The translations under genes were made by a program, and so were the position numbers. Under the pieces are notes generated by a model. That model was not told the DNA's origin. It was given only the letters and a program-made list of their open reading frames with translations, and searched no databases. From Crocinitomicaceae bacterium (GTDB lineage: Bacteria; Bacteroidota; Bacteroidia; Flavobacteriales_D; Crocinitomicaceae), in contig JAGQYP010000009.1 of NCBI GenBank assembly GCA_020436025.1, positions 1-64,000 on the forward strand: a stretch of DNA of 64,000 nt, in the 5' to 3' direction. Positions 1-8,945 of this stretch are shown in pieces (positions within the stretch are counted from its first letter, which is position 1; each line of letters starts with the position of its first letter).

Positions 1-1
1 C

Positions 2-496
2 TATTCTTCCTGGTCTTGTTGGAGATATACCACAACCAATGGATTTGAATTAATCTGGACCAACAGCTCAAATGTATTCTCCTATACAGATACTCCTCCA
101 TCAACACAAGGATTGGATTATGTAATCGGATTCCCATTAGGAACAACCTGTTCATCAAGCTTATTGAAAGCACAGGATTACAATGGAACACGATCAAACA
201 GATCAGCCGGGATATTTGATGGAAGTGGATTGGGTCTTCAAGAAAATGAAGCAACAGACTTTGATGTCGTAGTCTTCCCGAATCCAAGTGCAGGGAACTT
301 CCAAGTAAGATTAACAGGAACTGCCAATGGAGCATTTGACTATCAGATTATTGACATCACAGGAAAGGTGATTCAAACAGGAAGTGAATCTCAAAGAAAC
401 TTTGACATGGATTTAACAAATCTTGAAAGTGGGATTTACTACCTGAACATGATCAATAATGGTGTGGTGAAAACGAATAAATTAATTATTCAGTAA
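2..496 (+). CDS. C-terminal part of a T9SS-secreted protein (type A sorting domain)
   Basis: The reading frame is open from the first base of the window, so this is the 3' end of a longer gene of about 165 visible codons; an internal TTG at 113 is not a real start. The last ~75 residues look like a type A sorting domain of the type IX secretion system: VVFPNPSAGNFQVRL, then a beta-rich stretch (DITGKVIQTG, NLESGIYYLNM) ending with the short basic tail KTNKLIIQ. Such domains direct export across the outer membrane and are removed at the cell surface. The part before it (Cys and Trp near the left edge, Thr/Ser rich) does not show the cargo type. A strong terminator follows. Confidence 0.85.
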   Translation, partial: YSSWSCWRYTTTNGFELIWTNSSNVFSYTDTPPSTQGLDYVIGFPLGTTCSSSLLKAQDYNGTRSNRSAGIFDGSGLGLQENEATDFDVVVFPNPSAGNFQVRLTGTANGAFDYQIIDITGKVIQTGSESQRNFDMDLTNLESGIYYLNMINNGVVKTNKLIIQ

Positions 497-509
497 GCTG
501 AATTTATTA

Positions 510-517
510 TAACTTTG
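510..517 (+). promoter_or_regulatory. Possible -7 box for galE
   Basis: TAACTTTG matches the Bacteroidota -7 consensus TAnnTTTG exactly. No convincing TTG -33 box is seen 19-21 nt upstream. It lies just before the terminator hairpin, so a transcript from it would begin within the hairpin and could escape termination. Confidence 0.35.
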
Positions 518-518
518 A

Positions 519-546
519 AGCCGTCCACTTAGGGCGGCTTTTTTTA
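519..546 (+). terminator. Rho-independent terminator of the T9SS protein gene
   Basis: Eight-base-pair stem AGCCGTCC / GGGCGGCT (one G-T pair) with loop ACTTA, followed directly by seven T. The galE ATG begins 2 nt after the T-run region. Confidence 0.9.
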
Positions 547-547
547 T

Positions 548-1561
548 ATGAGGCAGATTTTAGTAACAGGAGGTGCAGGATATATTGGTTCGCATACTAT
601 AGTTGAACTTGTAAAATCTGGTTTTGAACCTATCATTATCGATGATTTTAGAAATTCAGAACGATTTGTATTGGATCGTTTAAATAAATTAACCCAATCC
701 AACATTAAATGCTACGATCTAGATTGCAACAATAGCCAAAATCTAGATCAAGTATTTTCTGAAAATAGGATTGACGGGGTAATTCATTTTGCGGCTTACA
801 AGGCGGTAGGTGAATCGGTTGAAAAACCTATTTTGTACTATGAGAATAATGTCGGGAGTTTGCTTAAACTAATTCAAGCCATGGAAAAACATCAGGTGAA
901 TAATCTGGTCTTTTCTTCATCTTGTACAGTATATGGTGAGCCAGATTCTGGAGTGGTATCTGAATCATCTCCCATTTCACAGCCCATGTCTCCTTATGGG
1001 CATACTAAACTTATCTGTGAAGATATTCTCAAAAATATTATCGCTCTTGGAGAATCTAGCTTAAAAGTGATTCTGCTAAGGTATTTTAACCCAATAGGCG
1101 CTCATGAATCTGCATTAATTGGAGAATTGCCTTTAGGAAAACCAAATAATTTAGTCCCATTTATTACGCAGTCAGCAGTGGGTAAAAGAGGACAACTTCA
1201 AGTTTTTGGGAAAGATTATGATACGCCTGACGGTACTTGTATTCGGGACTTTATTCATGTGTCTGACCTAGCCAACGCTCATGTGAAATCTTTGGATCAA
1301 CTTTTAGAGAAAAGAGATCTAAGATTTGAGGTTTACAACGTCGGGACAGGAAATGGCGTATCTGTATTGGAACTTATCCAAAAGTTTGAGGAAGTAAACA
1401 ATATCAAACTAAATTGGGAGTTTACTGAAAGAAGGCCTGGAGATGTTGAAAAAATATATGCTGACGATTCGAAAATAAAAAATTCACTAAATTGGTCTTG
1501 TAAATTCTCTATTGAGGATGCCTTGAAACACGCATGGAATTGGGAAAAGTCTTTAAATTAA
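548..1561 (+). CDS. galE: UDP-glucose 4-epimerase
   Basis: Extended short-chain dehydrogenase of 337 residues, the usual GalE size, interconverting UDP-glucose and UDP-galactose for glycan synthesis in the cytoplasm. The N-terminal Rossmann motif TGGAGYIGSH (about 7-16) binds NAD; FAAYKAVGES follows near 81, the catalytic SSSCTVYG region near 123, and the active-site pair YGHTK near 149. The RYFNPIGAH and RDFIHVSDLA motifs are typical of GalE rather than dTDP-glucose dehydratase. The ATG lies right behind the terminator of the previous gene, with no Shine-Dalgarno sequence, which is normal in this phylum. The 3' end overlaps the next gene by 28 nt, suggesting cotranscription. Confidence 0.95.
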   Translation: MRQILVTGGAGYIGSHTIVELVKSGFEPIIIDDFRNSERFVLDRLNKLTQSNIKCYDLDCNNSQNLDQVFSENRIDGVIHFAAYKAVGESVEKPILYYENNVGSLLKLIQAMEKHQVNNLVFSSSCTVYGEPDSGVVSESSPISQPMSPYGHTKLICEDILKNIIALGESSLKVILLRYFNPIGAHESALIGELPLGKPNNLVPFITQSAVGKRGQLQVFGKDYDTPDGTCIRDFIHVSDLANAHVKSLDQLLEKRDLRFEVYNVGTGNGVSVLELIQKFEEVNNIKLNWEFTERRPGDVEKIYADDSKIKNSLNWSCKFSIEDALKHAWNWEKSLN

Positions 1562-2298
1562 TTTTAATCCTTTTATTGATCAATATGGTCAGTAATCACG
1601 GCTATTCTCAAAAAAAAGATGAATATCCTAAAATGCCAAGCCGGTACAAACCTGGAATCTTATGGCATTTTACTGGACTTCATGCCCCTAAAGACACTTT
1701 CATCCATAAATATGACAGAATTCATGCTTCTGTGTTTTATAATGATTTTATTGGAGATAAAAATGGTGTGAAGTCAAAGTGGTATTCCATTGGATTTAAC
1801 ATTGGTGCACTTTGGGATCAACCTTTTGGAAAAAGTATTGTGGGAATTGCGATTGGAATTGGATTCAGCCACTTTCAATGGCATCACAATGGACAATTTG
1901 GTTTTCAGACAGATTCTTTGTCAGGAGAGGAATTCACCACTATTGGACCTTATAGTGGCCCTGATGTTGTTAAGAAAAATCAGTTTACCTCTAATTACAT
2001 TGAAGTTCCTTTTGAATTTAGAATTCGAACCAAAGGAAATGTAATGTTCAAGTTCTACCCAGGATTCAAATTTGGTGTACGAACTAATTCCTATGCGAAA
2101 TGGAAGCTGGATAATGGTGACAAGTTCAAAGAATACAATTTCCCTGATTTAAATAGATTAAGATATGGTCCGACACTCCGAATAGGAGTGAATTGGTTTC
2201 AGTTGTGGATGGGATATTATTTCAACAAAACATTCAAAAACCCGAATAGTCCACAATTTCAGCAGTTCGAAGCAGGTTTTACTATCAGTATTTTATAG
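1534..2298 (+). CDS. Exported protein, probably outer-membrane beta-barrel-like
   Basis: 254 residues with a clear signal peptide: Lys near the start, then KLILILLLINMVSN and a cleavage region near GYSQ. The remainder is rich in alternating aromatic and polar residues and glycines (GFNIGALW, GIAIGIGFSHF, WFQLWMGYYF) and ends in FEAGFTISIL, a pattern of outer-membrane beta-strands. The ATG lies inside galE; the next ATG (1585) would cut the signal peptide in half, so the overlapping start is preferred. I do not recognise the family; a small porin or PorT-like barrel is possible. It is probably cotranscribed with galE. Confidence 0.65.
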   Translation: MELGKVFKLILILLLINMVSNHGYSQKKDEYPKMPSRYKPGILWHFTGLHAPKDTFIHKYDRIHASVFYNDFIGDKNGVKSKWYSIGFNIGALWDQPFGKSIVGIAIGIGFSHFQWHHNGQFGFQTDSLSGEEFTTIGPYSGPDVVKKNQFTSNYIEVPFEFRIRTKGNVMFKFYPGFKFGVRTNSYAKWKLDNGDKFKEYNFPDLNRLRYGPTLRIGVNWFQLWMGYYFNKTFKNPNSPQFQQFEAGFTISIL

Positions 2299-2375
2299 GA
2301 AAAATATTTTTTCGTAACTTATTCGTTTCATAAACGTTTAAGCACTCATTAACAACAACAAAAAATATTTTGAAT

Positions 2376-2729
2376 ATGGGAAAGTCATGTTTAAATTGTG
2401 GAAGCGAATTTGATGGTAGACTCAACCAGAAATTCTGTGATGCGAAATGCAAAAATCAATTTCATAACCTAAGAAACAGAGAGAAAGAATCCGTTTTGAT
2501 TCAACTCAATAAAGTACTTCATAAAAACTGGTCTGTACTAAATAATATGTACCAAGTTTATAGATCAAAACCAATTAATATGAATATTTTAGAGGCCAAC
2601 GGGTTTAATTCGAAATATCATACGCATACTTTTAATTCCCCAATTGGCGAAAAGTATACTATGATCTACGACCTTGGTTATAAATCACATTTCGATAATC
2701 AAATTCAAATTGTCCAGGCGGATGTATAA
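2376..2729 (+). CDS. Small zinc-finger protein of unknown function
   Basis: 117 residues starting at the ATG; an in-frame TTG two codons earlier is less likely. The N-terminus holds a four-Cys motif, CLNCGSEF and FCDAKCKNQFHN, like zinc-ribbon or MYM-type fingers seen in many short Bacteroidota proteins. The rest has no recognised domain: a helical stretch (LIQLNKVLHKNW) and a C-terminal beta-rich part. No signal peptide, so cytoplasmic, possibly nucleic-acid binding. The S9 peptidase gene starts 6 nt after its stop, so both may share a transcript without sharing a function. Confidence 0.75.
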   Translation: MGKSCLNCGSEFDGRLNQKFCDAKCKNQFHNLRNREKESVLIQLNKVLHKNWSVLNNMYQVYRSKPINMNILEANGFNSKYHTHTFNSPIGEKYTMIYDLGYKSHFDNQIQIVQADV

Positions 2730-2735
2730 AAATTT

Positions 2736-5531
2736 ATGAGAAAATATTTACTACTTTTTACAGCCCTCATTTCGGGGGCTTTGGTTTTTGGTCAAAAAAA
2801 AACAATTCAACCAGAAGATTATTTTAAATGGAATACCATTGATTCCTATCAGATAGGTCATACGGGAAAAATTATCGTATATGAGCTTTCCAAACTTCGA
2901 AATGATGGTATGCTCGTAATTTACAACAAGGAAACGGGAACGAAAGACACCATCCACAGAGCTACCAAAGCAAAAATCAATTCGGAAGAAAATTTCGTTG
3001 TTTTCAAAATCGTTCCTGAATACGATACCATAAGAAAACTAAAGATTAAGAAAGTTAAGAAATCAAAATATCCTAAAGATACCTTGGGAATCTATCTCGT
3101 GAAGGAAGATAGCCTAATTAAAGTACCAAAATTAAAGTCATTTTATTTGCCTGAATTTGGAGAGTGGATGGCTTATATTTTAGATGACAATAAAGAAATT
3201 ATTCCAGACGGTCTTTCTAAAAAGCAATGGGATAAGATTAAAGCAAAGAAGGAGAAAATCCGAAAGAAAAATAAAGAACCAGAGGTAAAAAGTAAAGGAA
3301 ATAGACTTTGTTTTTTCAATCCAATACAATCTCTCAAAAAAGAATTTAACGATGTAAAAATGGTCTACGATGGGAAATATGATTCATTTTTTGCATTCCG
3401 TGTCCATCAACAATATGATACCCTGGACAGCAATTTCGTCCATCTTTTTAATACCAAAACCCTCGAAGCCTCAAAATTGTTTTCTGGAGTGGAAGCAGGT
3501 TCAATCACCTTTGATGAAAGCATGACTCAAATTGCTTTTCACGGAACTCAAGACACTTCTAAAGTAAAAGTTTTTGACCTTTTTTATTGGAATGAGAATT
3601 CGGGATTAAAAAAATTGGTAGACACGAATCATGTTGCCTTACCAGAGGATTATTCAGTGAGCGATGATGCTTACCTTTCATTTAGTAAAGATGGAAAAAA
3701 ATTATACTTCGGCATATGGGAAATAAAAAGAGAAGAACCAGAAGATACCATTCCTTCTGATGAAAAGTTTAAGGTAGATATTTGGCATTATCAAGATGGT
3801 AGAGTTCAACCTGATCAGTTGCTTTCAGCTAAAAAGGATCGAAAAGAATACTTTAAATCAGTTTATCATTTAGAAACAGACAAAATTGTGCAACTGGAGA
3901 ATGAGAAAATCAATGATGGCTATTCTCTCGATAAAGGGGATTCAAAGTGGTTTTTTGCCGTTTCAAAAGATAATTATGAAACTTCATACAGCTGGGATTT
4001 CCCATGGAAAAGAGATCTGTATTTAGTGGATATCGAAACCGGAGACCCTACATTGGTCGCTGAAGGTGTAGGATTTCAATATTCCACTTCGCCCTCAGGA
4101 CAATATTTAGTGTATTGGGATTATGACAGTTCTAAGATGCATTTTTACGATGCAAATTCCTCAAAAACACGTTTAATCAACACAGAGAATTTACCAATTG
4201 TAAATAAAGGGAACGGGACTCCTGCGGCAGATGGATGTTATGGTTTTGCCGGATGGACCAAAGAGGAAGACCTTCTATTTTATAGTGAAAAAGACATTTT
4301 GATCTACCGTCCTAAAGAGAATAAAGTAAATCGCATTACACGATACAGAGAATTCAATTTCTTCAATCCCGATGAGGAGTTAAGACTAGTGAAATTGGAT
4401 AAGGACTCGAATTTCTATGATTTAGATCGTTGCTTAATCAAAGCCTTTAATAAAAAGAACAAAAACACCGCCTTTTACAGTATCCAAAATGGTGAATACA
4501 AAAAATTGATCGAGTCGGCACATGCCTATTCGAATCCTGTAAAAGCAAAAAAGTCGGATGACCTTCTGTTTAGAAAATCTAATTTTTATGAATGCAGAGA
4601 TTTGTATCATACCAAAGATTTCAAAGACATCGAGAAAATCACAGATATCAATCCACAACAAAAAGAATACAATTGGGGAAAGGTAGAATTGGTTGAATGG
4701 GTAAATGGAAATAAGGATACATTGGAAGGATTGTTCTATACCCCAGAAGATTTGGATCCGTCAAAAAAGTATCCGATGATCGTTTATTTTTATGAAGAAT
4801 ACTCGGATGATATTCATGTTTATTACAGACCAAAACCAACAGCTTCTATTGTTTATCCAACAGAATATGTAAGTAATGGCTATGTAGTATTTATTCCAAA
4901 CATCAAGTATGAAGAGGGACACCCTGCACAATCTGCATATGATTGTATCGTAAGCGGCACAGATTCCATGATCGCAAGATATTCTTTTATTGATTCTACA
5001 AAATTAGGATTACAAGGACAGTCTTGGGGAGGATACCAAACAGCGCAATTGGTTACAATGACCGATAAATATGAAGCTGCCATGGCTGGGGCTCCAGTAT
5101 CTAACATGTTCTCTGCTTATGGTGGAATTAGATGGGGATCTGGATTAAGTAGACAATTTCAATATGAAAAAACACAATCTCGTATTGGTGCAACTATTTG
5201 GGAAAAACCGGAGTTGTATATAGAGAACTCACCAATTTTCAACTTACCTAAGGTGAAAACTCCTTTGTTAATCATGCATAATGATGATGATGGAGCTGTA
5301 CCTTGGTATCAGGGAATTGAGATGTTCATGGGATTGAGAAGATTGGGAAAACCTGTATGGATGTTGAATTATAATGGGGATGAACACAACTTGATGAAAA
5401 CATCCAATAGAATTGATCTTTCCATTAGAATGAAGCAGTTTTTTGACCATTTTTTAATGGAAAAACCGATTCCAGAATGGCTTGATAAAGGAATACCTGC
5501 TACTATGAAAGGTGAAATTACAGGGTATTGA
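2736..5531 (+). CDS. S9 family prolyl oligopeptidase-like serine peptidase, exported
   Basis: 931 residues. Signal peptide LLLFTALISGALVFGQ at 4-20 predicts periplasmic location. The middle region (about 40-640) is a long beta-propeller that gates access in S9 enzymes, with a Lys-rich insert near 160-190. The C-terminal alpha/beta hydrolase domain carries the triad: Ser763 in GQSWGGYQ, Asp852 in HNDDDGAVPW, His884 in GDEHNL. The family cleaves short peptides after proline or acts as a dipeptidyl peptidase; substrate cannot be told from sequence. It is larger than DPP-IV-type enzymes of this group (~700-850), largely through the N-terminal extension. No terminator follows within the 57 nt to the next gene. 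Confidence 0.9.
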   Translation: MRKYLLLFTALISGALVFGQKKTIQPEDYFKWNTIDSYQIGHTGKIIVYELSKLRNDGMLVIYNKETGTKDTIHRATKAKINSEENFVVFKIVPEYDTIRKLKIKKVKKSKYPKDTLGIYLVKEDSLIKVPKLKSFYLPEFGEWMAYILDDNKEIIPDGLSKKQWDKIKAKKEKIRKKNKEPEVKSKGNRLCFFNPIQSLKKEFNDVKMVYDGKYDSFFAFRVHQQYDTLDSNFVHLFNTKTLEASKLFSGVEAGSITFDESMTQIAFHGTQDTSKVKVFDLFYWNENSGLKKLVDTNHVALPEDYSVSDDAYLSFSKDGKKLYFGIWEIKREEPEDTIPSDEKFKVDIWHYQDGRVQPDQLLSAKKDRKEYFKSVYHLETDKIVQLENEKINDGYSLDKGDSKWFFAVSKDNYETSYSWDFPWKRDLYLVDIETGDPTLVAEGVGFQYSTSPSGQYLVYWDYDSSKMHFYDANSSKTRLINTENLPIVNKGNGTPAADGCYGFAGWTKEEDLLFYSEKDILIYRPKENKVNRITRYREFNFFNPDEELRLVKLDKDSNFYDLDRCLIKAFNKKNKNTAFYSIQNGEYKKLIESAHAYSNPVKAKKSDDLLFRKSNFYECRDLYHTKDFKDIEKITDINPQQKEYNWGKVELVEWVNGNKDTLEGLFYTPEDLDPSKKYPMIVYFYEEYSDDIHVYYRPKPTASIVYPTEYVSNGYVVFIPNIKYEEGHPAQSAYDCIVSGTDSMIARYSFIDSTKLGLQGQSWGGYQTAQLVTMTDKYEAAMAGAPVSNMFSAYGGIRWGSGLSRQFQYEKTQSRIGATIWEKPELYIENSPIFNLPKVKTPLLIMHNDDDGAVPWYQGIEMFMGLRRLGKPVWMLNYNGDEHNLMKTSNRIDLSIRMKQFFDHFLMEKPIPEWLDKGIPATMKGEITGY

Positions 5532-5588
5532 GACGAGGAATTTTGAAAATTTTGATTTATATTTAACAAAAGCACCGATATTTGTAAA

Positions 5589-5936
5589 GTGAAAAAATTA
5601 TTTGAAATAGCTGTTTTACTCGGGTTTCTGTTTATCGGAAATCAAGCGTATTCGCAAACAGTGGAGATTCCAAATGTGATTACACCAAATAATGATGGAA
5701 TCAATGATTTTTTCTACATCACTTCAACTGGCTACGTTCAAATGGAAGGAATCATTCTAAACCGAAGAGGAGAACCCATTATTAATTTCTATGGGATTAA
5801 TGCCCGTTGGGATGGAAGAAACTCGGCTGGAGAGCGTGTCATGGATGGAGTGTATTTCTACAAAATTACGCTGACCAGAGAAGATGGTGAGCAGGATAGT
5901 TTCATGGGAAATATTCAGGTGGTTGGCCGAAATTAA
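5589..5936 (+). CDS. Minimal protein with type B T9SS sorting domain (CHU_C / gliding-associated C-terminal domain)
   Basis: 115 residues starting with GTG (start chosen because the signal peptide, ending about YSQ, begins there). Immediately after the signal peptide comes VITPNNDGINDFF, the hallmark opening of the gliding-motility-associated C-terminal domain, followed by NRRGEPI, WDGRNSAGERVMDGVYFYKI and a final beta strand. The domain normally sits at the end of very large secreted adhesins; here it is almost the whole protein. It may be exported by T9SS on its own or be a leftover of a larger gene. GATATTTG, one mismatch from the -7 consensus, lies 4 nt before the GTG. Confidence 0.85.
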   Translation: MKKLFEIAVLLGFLFIGNQAYSQTVEIPNVITPNNDGINDFFYITSTGYVQMEGIILNRRGEPIINFYGINARWDGRNSAGERVMDGVYFYKITLTREDGEQDSFMGNIQVVGRN

Positions 5937-5963
5937 TTTCTCGAAGTCATTCAATTATTTTAC

Positions 5964-5971
5964 TAAATTTG
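5964..5971 (+). promoter_or_regulatory. Possible -7 box upstream of ricT
   Basis: TAAATTTG, exact match to TAnnTTTG, 18 nt before the ricT ATG. No clear -33 box. Confidence 0.45.
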
Positions 5972-5989
5972 TTCCAATAAACTTATTAT

Positions 5990-7288
5990 ATGGGATGCGC
6001 GACTTGCAGTAATGGAGAAAAGCCGCGTGGTTGTAAGAGTAACGGGGCATGTACCTCTACTGGGTGTAATAAATTAGAGGTTTTTGATTGGTTAGCAAAT
6101 GTAGAGCTGCCAGGAGATCAAAAACCTTTCGATATAGTTGAAGTTCGTTTTAAAAATAGTCGAAAAGTTTTCTATAGAAATATTAAAAACTTCAGACTAA
6201 ACCAGGGCGATATAGTCGTGGTTGAAGGGAGTCCGGGATTCGATATTGGTGTCGTTTCTGTCGTTGGAGAACTTGCAAGAATTCAATTAAAGAAGAAAAC
6301 CCAGAATTTTAAACCACACGAAGCGAGAAAAATCTTTAGAATAGCCACTCAAGAAGATGTTGATAAATGGGCTGAATCTAGAGAAAAGGAGAAGGAATCT
6401 ATGTTCAAATCAAGGGTGATTGCAGATCGTCTAAAATTGAACATGAAAATTTCTGATGTGGAATTTCAAGGGGATGGAACCAAAGCTACATTTTATTATA
6501 CGGCTGAAGAAAGAGTGGATTTCAGACAACTGATCAAGGATTTAGCCGATACTTTTAAGGTTCGAATTGAAATGAGACAGATTGGTGCTCGACAAGAGTC
6601 TGGTCGATTAGGTGGTATAGGCTCTTGTGGAAGAGAATTGTGTTGCTCTACCTGGCTTACTGATTTTAGATCTGTTTCTACTGCCGCAGCAAGATACCAG
6701 CAATTAGCATTGAATCCTCAAAAATTAGCGGGACAATGTGGAAAGCTGAAATGCTGTTTAAATTATGAGCTAGACATGTACATCGAAGGAATCAAATCTT
6801 TTCCTTCAACAGATATCAAGTTGGAAACTCAAAAAGGGCGTGCTTATCACGTTAAAACTGATGTTTTCAAAAAAACATTGTGGTACGCTTACGAACCTGG
6901 TCCGGAAGCTCCTCACGGCCTTATTCCTTTAATTCCTGAAAGGGTAAGAGAAATTATTGAAATCAATAAGAAAGGGAAAAAACCGGAGGATTTAAATGAT
7001 TTCATCGAGGAAGTTCTTATTGAGGAACCTGATTATACTAATGTAGTTGGACAGGATAGTTTAAATCGATTTGAACATATCTTTAAAAAGAAGAAGAAAA
7101 AGAAAAATCGAAAACCTAATTCTGGACAGGGAGGAAATAATAATAATCAAAACAATCCTCAAAAACAGGCTCAAAATCAAAATAAGGGACCACAAAACAA
7201 GGGTGGAGGTAACAAACCTAAAGGGAAGCGTTTTAATAAGAACAAAAACCAGCAAAAGAAGAATAATAATCAACCTAAGAATAATTAG
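5990..7288 (+). CDS. ricT: PSP1 domain protein, RicT/YaaT family
   Basis: 432 residues. The N-terminus is Cys-rich (GCATCSNG, RGCKSNG, STGCNKLEVFDWL), followed by the PSP1 domain with RQIGARQESGRLGGIGSCGRE region and the paired-Cys motifs CGRELCCSTWL and CGKLKCCLNYE. In Bacillus the homologue forms the iron-sulfur Ric complex that affects RNase Y; in Bacteroidota the role is not established. The last ~75 residues are a low-complexity tail of Lys, Asn and Gln, probably disordered and possibly RNA-binding; frames out of register there are also open only because of that composition. gldH starts directly after the stop codon, the conserved flavobacterial arrangement. Confidence 0.9.
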   Translation: MGCATCSNGEKPRGCKSNGACTSTGCNKLEVFDWLANVELPGDQKPFDIVEVRFKNSRKVFYRNIKNFRLNQGDIVVVEGSPGFDIGVVSVVGELARIQLKKKTQNFKPHEARKIFRIATQEDVDKWAESREKEKESMFKSRVIADRLKLNMKISDVEFQGDGTKATFYYTAEERVDFRQLIKDLADTFKVRIEMRQIGARQESGRLGGIGSCGRELCCSTWLTDFRSVSTAAARYQQLALNPQKLAGQCGKLKCCLNYELDMYIEGIKSFPSTDIKLETQKGRAYHVKTDVFKKTLWYAYEPGPEAPHGLIPLIPERVREIIEINKKGKKPEDLNDFIEEVLIEEPDYTNVVGQDSLNRFEHIFKKKKKKKNRKPNSGQGGNNNNQNNPQKQAQNQNKGPQNKGGGNKPKGKRFNKNKNQQKKNNNQPKNN

Positions 7289-7738
7289 ATGAGAAAGGTA
7301 TTTGCGATTCTGTTGTTTTCTTTTGTCCTATTGAGTTGTTCAGACAATAGTTTGTATACAAAAAGCTATGAAATGGAGAACAGAGAATGGCATGTAGACA
7401 ATAAACTTGAGTTTGAATTTGATATAGAGGACAATTCGCGCAATAATATTATTTCATTGACTATGCGCTTGAATGAAGATTACCCTTACGCAAACATGTA
7501 TATCTTCTTGGAAACTTTAGGAGCAAATCAAAAGAGTAGAGTGGATACTTTAAAACTTTTACTCGCTGAGTCTGATGGAAACTGGAAAGGAGATAAAAAA
7601 GGTTCTCTGGTTGAATTTGTCATTCCAATATTTAATGGCCAATTTCCGGAGACTGGGACTTATCATCTAACCATGCAGCATGGTATGCGTGATGAATATC
7701 TTCCAGGAATTCTAGATGTTGGAATAAAGGTAGACTAA
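7289..7738 (+). CDS. gldH: Gliding motility lipoprotein GldH
   Basis: 149 residues. Signal peptide with lipobox LLSC, lipidated at Cys17, so anchored in a membrane. The body matches the GldH pattern known from Flavobacterium: EWHVDNKLEFEFDIED near the middle, NEDYPYANMYIFLET, and the end region FPETGTYHLTMQHGMR followed by a short beta strand GILDVGIKVD. GldH is required for gliding and for stability of the gliding and T9SS machinery in Flavobacterium johnsoniae. It abuts ricT (no gap) and its stop codon touches that of holB on the opposite strand with no terminator between them. Confidence 0.9.
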   Translation: MRKVFAILLFSFVLLSCSDNSLYTKSYEMENREWHVDNKLEFEFDIEDNSRNNIISLTMRLNEDYPYANMYIFLETLGANQKSRVDTLKLLLAESDGNWKGDKKGSLVEFVIPIFNGQFPETGTYHLTMQHGMRDEYLPGILDVGIKVD

Positions 7739-8860
7739 TCAAGCCTTATGCAGCTCTCTCATAATTTGAAATGTGAGACCTGTTAACATAATCTTTGGGT
7801 TGCAGTTCCTTTGAATGAAATAAGAGGTTTGATTAATTTCTTCATAAATTTTCTGAACATTATTCCCATTTATGAAACGGGCAAATTTGTTCAAGAAAGC
7901 GGCCTCTGCTGATGAATGATTCGTTAATTCTGACTGATAGTTGCTCATTAAACTTTGCCTGGTCATGTACAAAGAGTAGGATAAAAAGTCAACCAAACCA
8001 TCTCTCCCTAATTTACTGGCGCCTTCAGACCAATCCAGCATTTTAGAGACGTCTTTCGTATAACATGAGCGCATTAGATGCATGAATTGATCCAGAAACA
8101 GTTCTTTTTTCTCACTCCCTTTTATGACTTCCCAGGCTTCTAACAAATTCCCATTAGCTCTACGAACAACCTCCTCTGCAGTGATCCCGACTAATTGCCT
8201 TCCTTCTATACCTTGCAGAATTGCCTGATCTGATAATTTTGGAATAGTAATGATTTGGGTTCTGGAAACGATGGTGGGTAAAGAATTTTCAGTGTTCTCG
8301 CTGATCAGAATGAATAACGTCTTGGCAGGCGGTTCTTCTAAGATCTTAAGCAAGTTATTTGCACAAGTTTGATTCATTAATTCCTGAAGCCATATGATCA
8401 TGATTTTGTATCCTCCTGAAAATGACTTCAAGCTTAATTTCTTGGAAATGGAATCTCCTTCAAATCGACCTAAGCTTAGGAGTTTTCCTCCTGCACCTAT
8501 TACATCAGACCAATGTTCATAATCAAAAAGAGGGTTTTCTTTTAAATTTTCGAGCCATTTTCTCTCTCTTTCTCCATTCAATGGTCCGCGCTCCTTTTCT
8601 GAACCAAATGCCGGAAAAGCAAAATGTAGATCTGGGTGTGAGTAATTTTGAACCTGTTTGCAAGATTCACATTGTCCACAAGAATCACTTTCCTGTGGGT
8701 TTTGACACAACAATAACTGGCTAAAAGCAATCGCTAAAGGAAGTTTATTTGCTCCTCTTGGACCAAGAAACATTTGGGCATGACTAACCCGGTTCGACTT
8801 GTATTCTTGAATTAAATGGGATTTAACAGATTCCTGTCCTACAACATCCTTGAATTGCAT
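7739..8860 (-). CDS. holB: DNA polymerase III delta' subunit (clamp loader)
   Basis: 373 residues from the ATG; a TTG two codons upstream is unlikely because the promoter box sits there. AAA+ clamp-loader fold: QESVKSHLIQ at the start, the P-loop region is degenerate (GPRGANKLPLA instead of GxxGxGKT), typical of delta' which does not hydrolyse ATP. A four-Cys zinc module (C-x8-C-x2-C-x2-C, near 55-70) follows, then LLKILEEPP and SRTQIITIP, the SRC-like finger region. Acts with gamma/tau and delta to load the beta clamp. In many Flavobacteria holB, ricT and gldH are neighbours; here holB faces the pair. Confidence 0.88.
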   Translation of the reverse strand: MQFKDVVGQESVKSHLIQEYKSNRVSHAQMFLGPRGANKLPLAIAFSQLLLCQNPQESDSCGQCESCKQVQNYSHPDLHFAFPAFGSEKERGPLNGERERKWLENLKENPLFDYEHWSDVIGAGGKLLSLGRFEGDSISKKLSLKSFSGGYKIMIIWLQELMNQTCANNLLKILEEPPAKTLFILISENTENSLPTIVSRTQIITIPKLSDQAILQGIEGRQLVGITAEEVVRRANGNLLEAWEVIKGSEKKELFLDQFMHLMRSCYTKDVSKMLDWSEGASKLGRDGLVDFLSYSLYMTRQSLMSNYQSELTNHSSAEAAFLNKFARFINGNNVQKIYEEINQTSYFIQRNCNPKIMLTGLTFQIMRELHKA

Positions 8861-8863
8861 ATT

Positions 8864-8871
8864 CAAATTTA
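8864..8871 (-). promoter_or_regulatory. -7 box of holB placed 3 nt from the ATG
   Basis: Reading the minus strand: TAAATTTG, then AAT, then ATG. Exact TAnnTTTG. With the usual spacing transcription would start at or next to the A of the start codon, so a leaderless mRNA is predicted. No good -33 TTG is seen. Confidence 0.5.
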
Positions 8872-8884
8872 GGAATAATTATTG

Positions 8885-8915
8885 TTGATATTCAGTTTGA
8901 TTAGAATTATATTTA
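8885..8915 (+). promoter_or_regulatory. Promoter of the coiled-coil protein gene
   Basis: TTG at 8885-8887, a 20-nt spacer, and TATATTTA (one mismatch from TAnnTTTG) at 8908-8915; start codon 30 nt further on. Divergent from the holB promoter. Confidence 0.5.
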
Positions 8916-8945
8916 CGTGGAATGCATTAAAAACAAAAGAAAATC

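Noticed and set aside
7061-7292. Alternative frames in the Lys/Asn-rich tail of ricT
   Set aside because: Arise only from the A-rich low-complexity composition.
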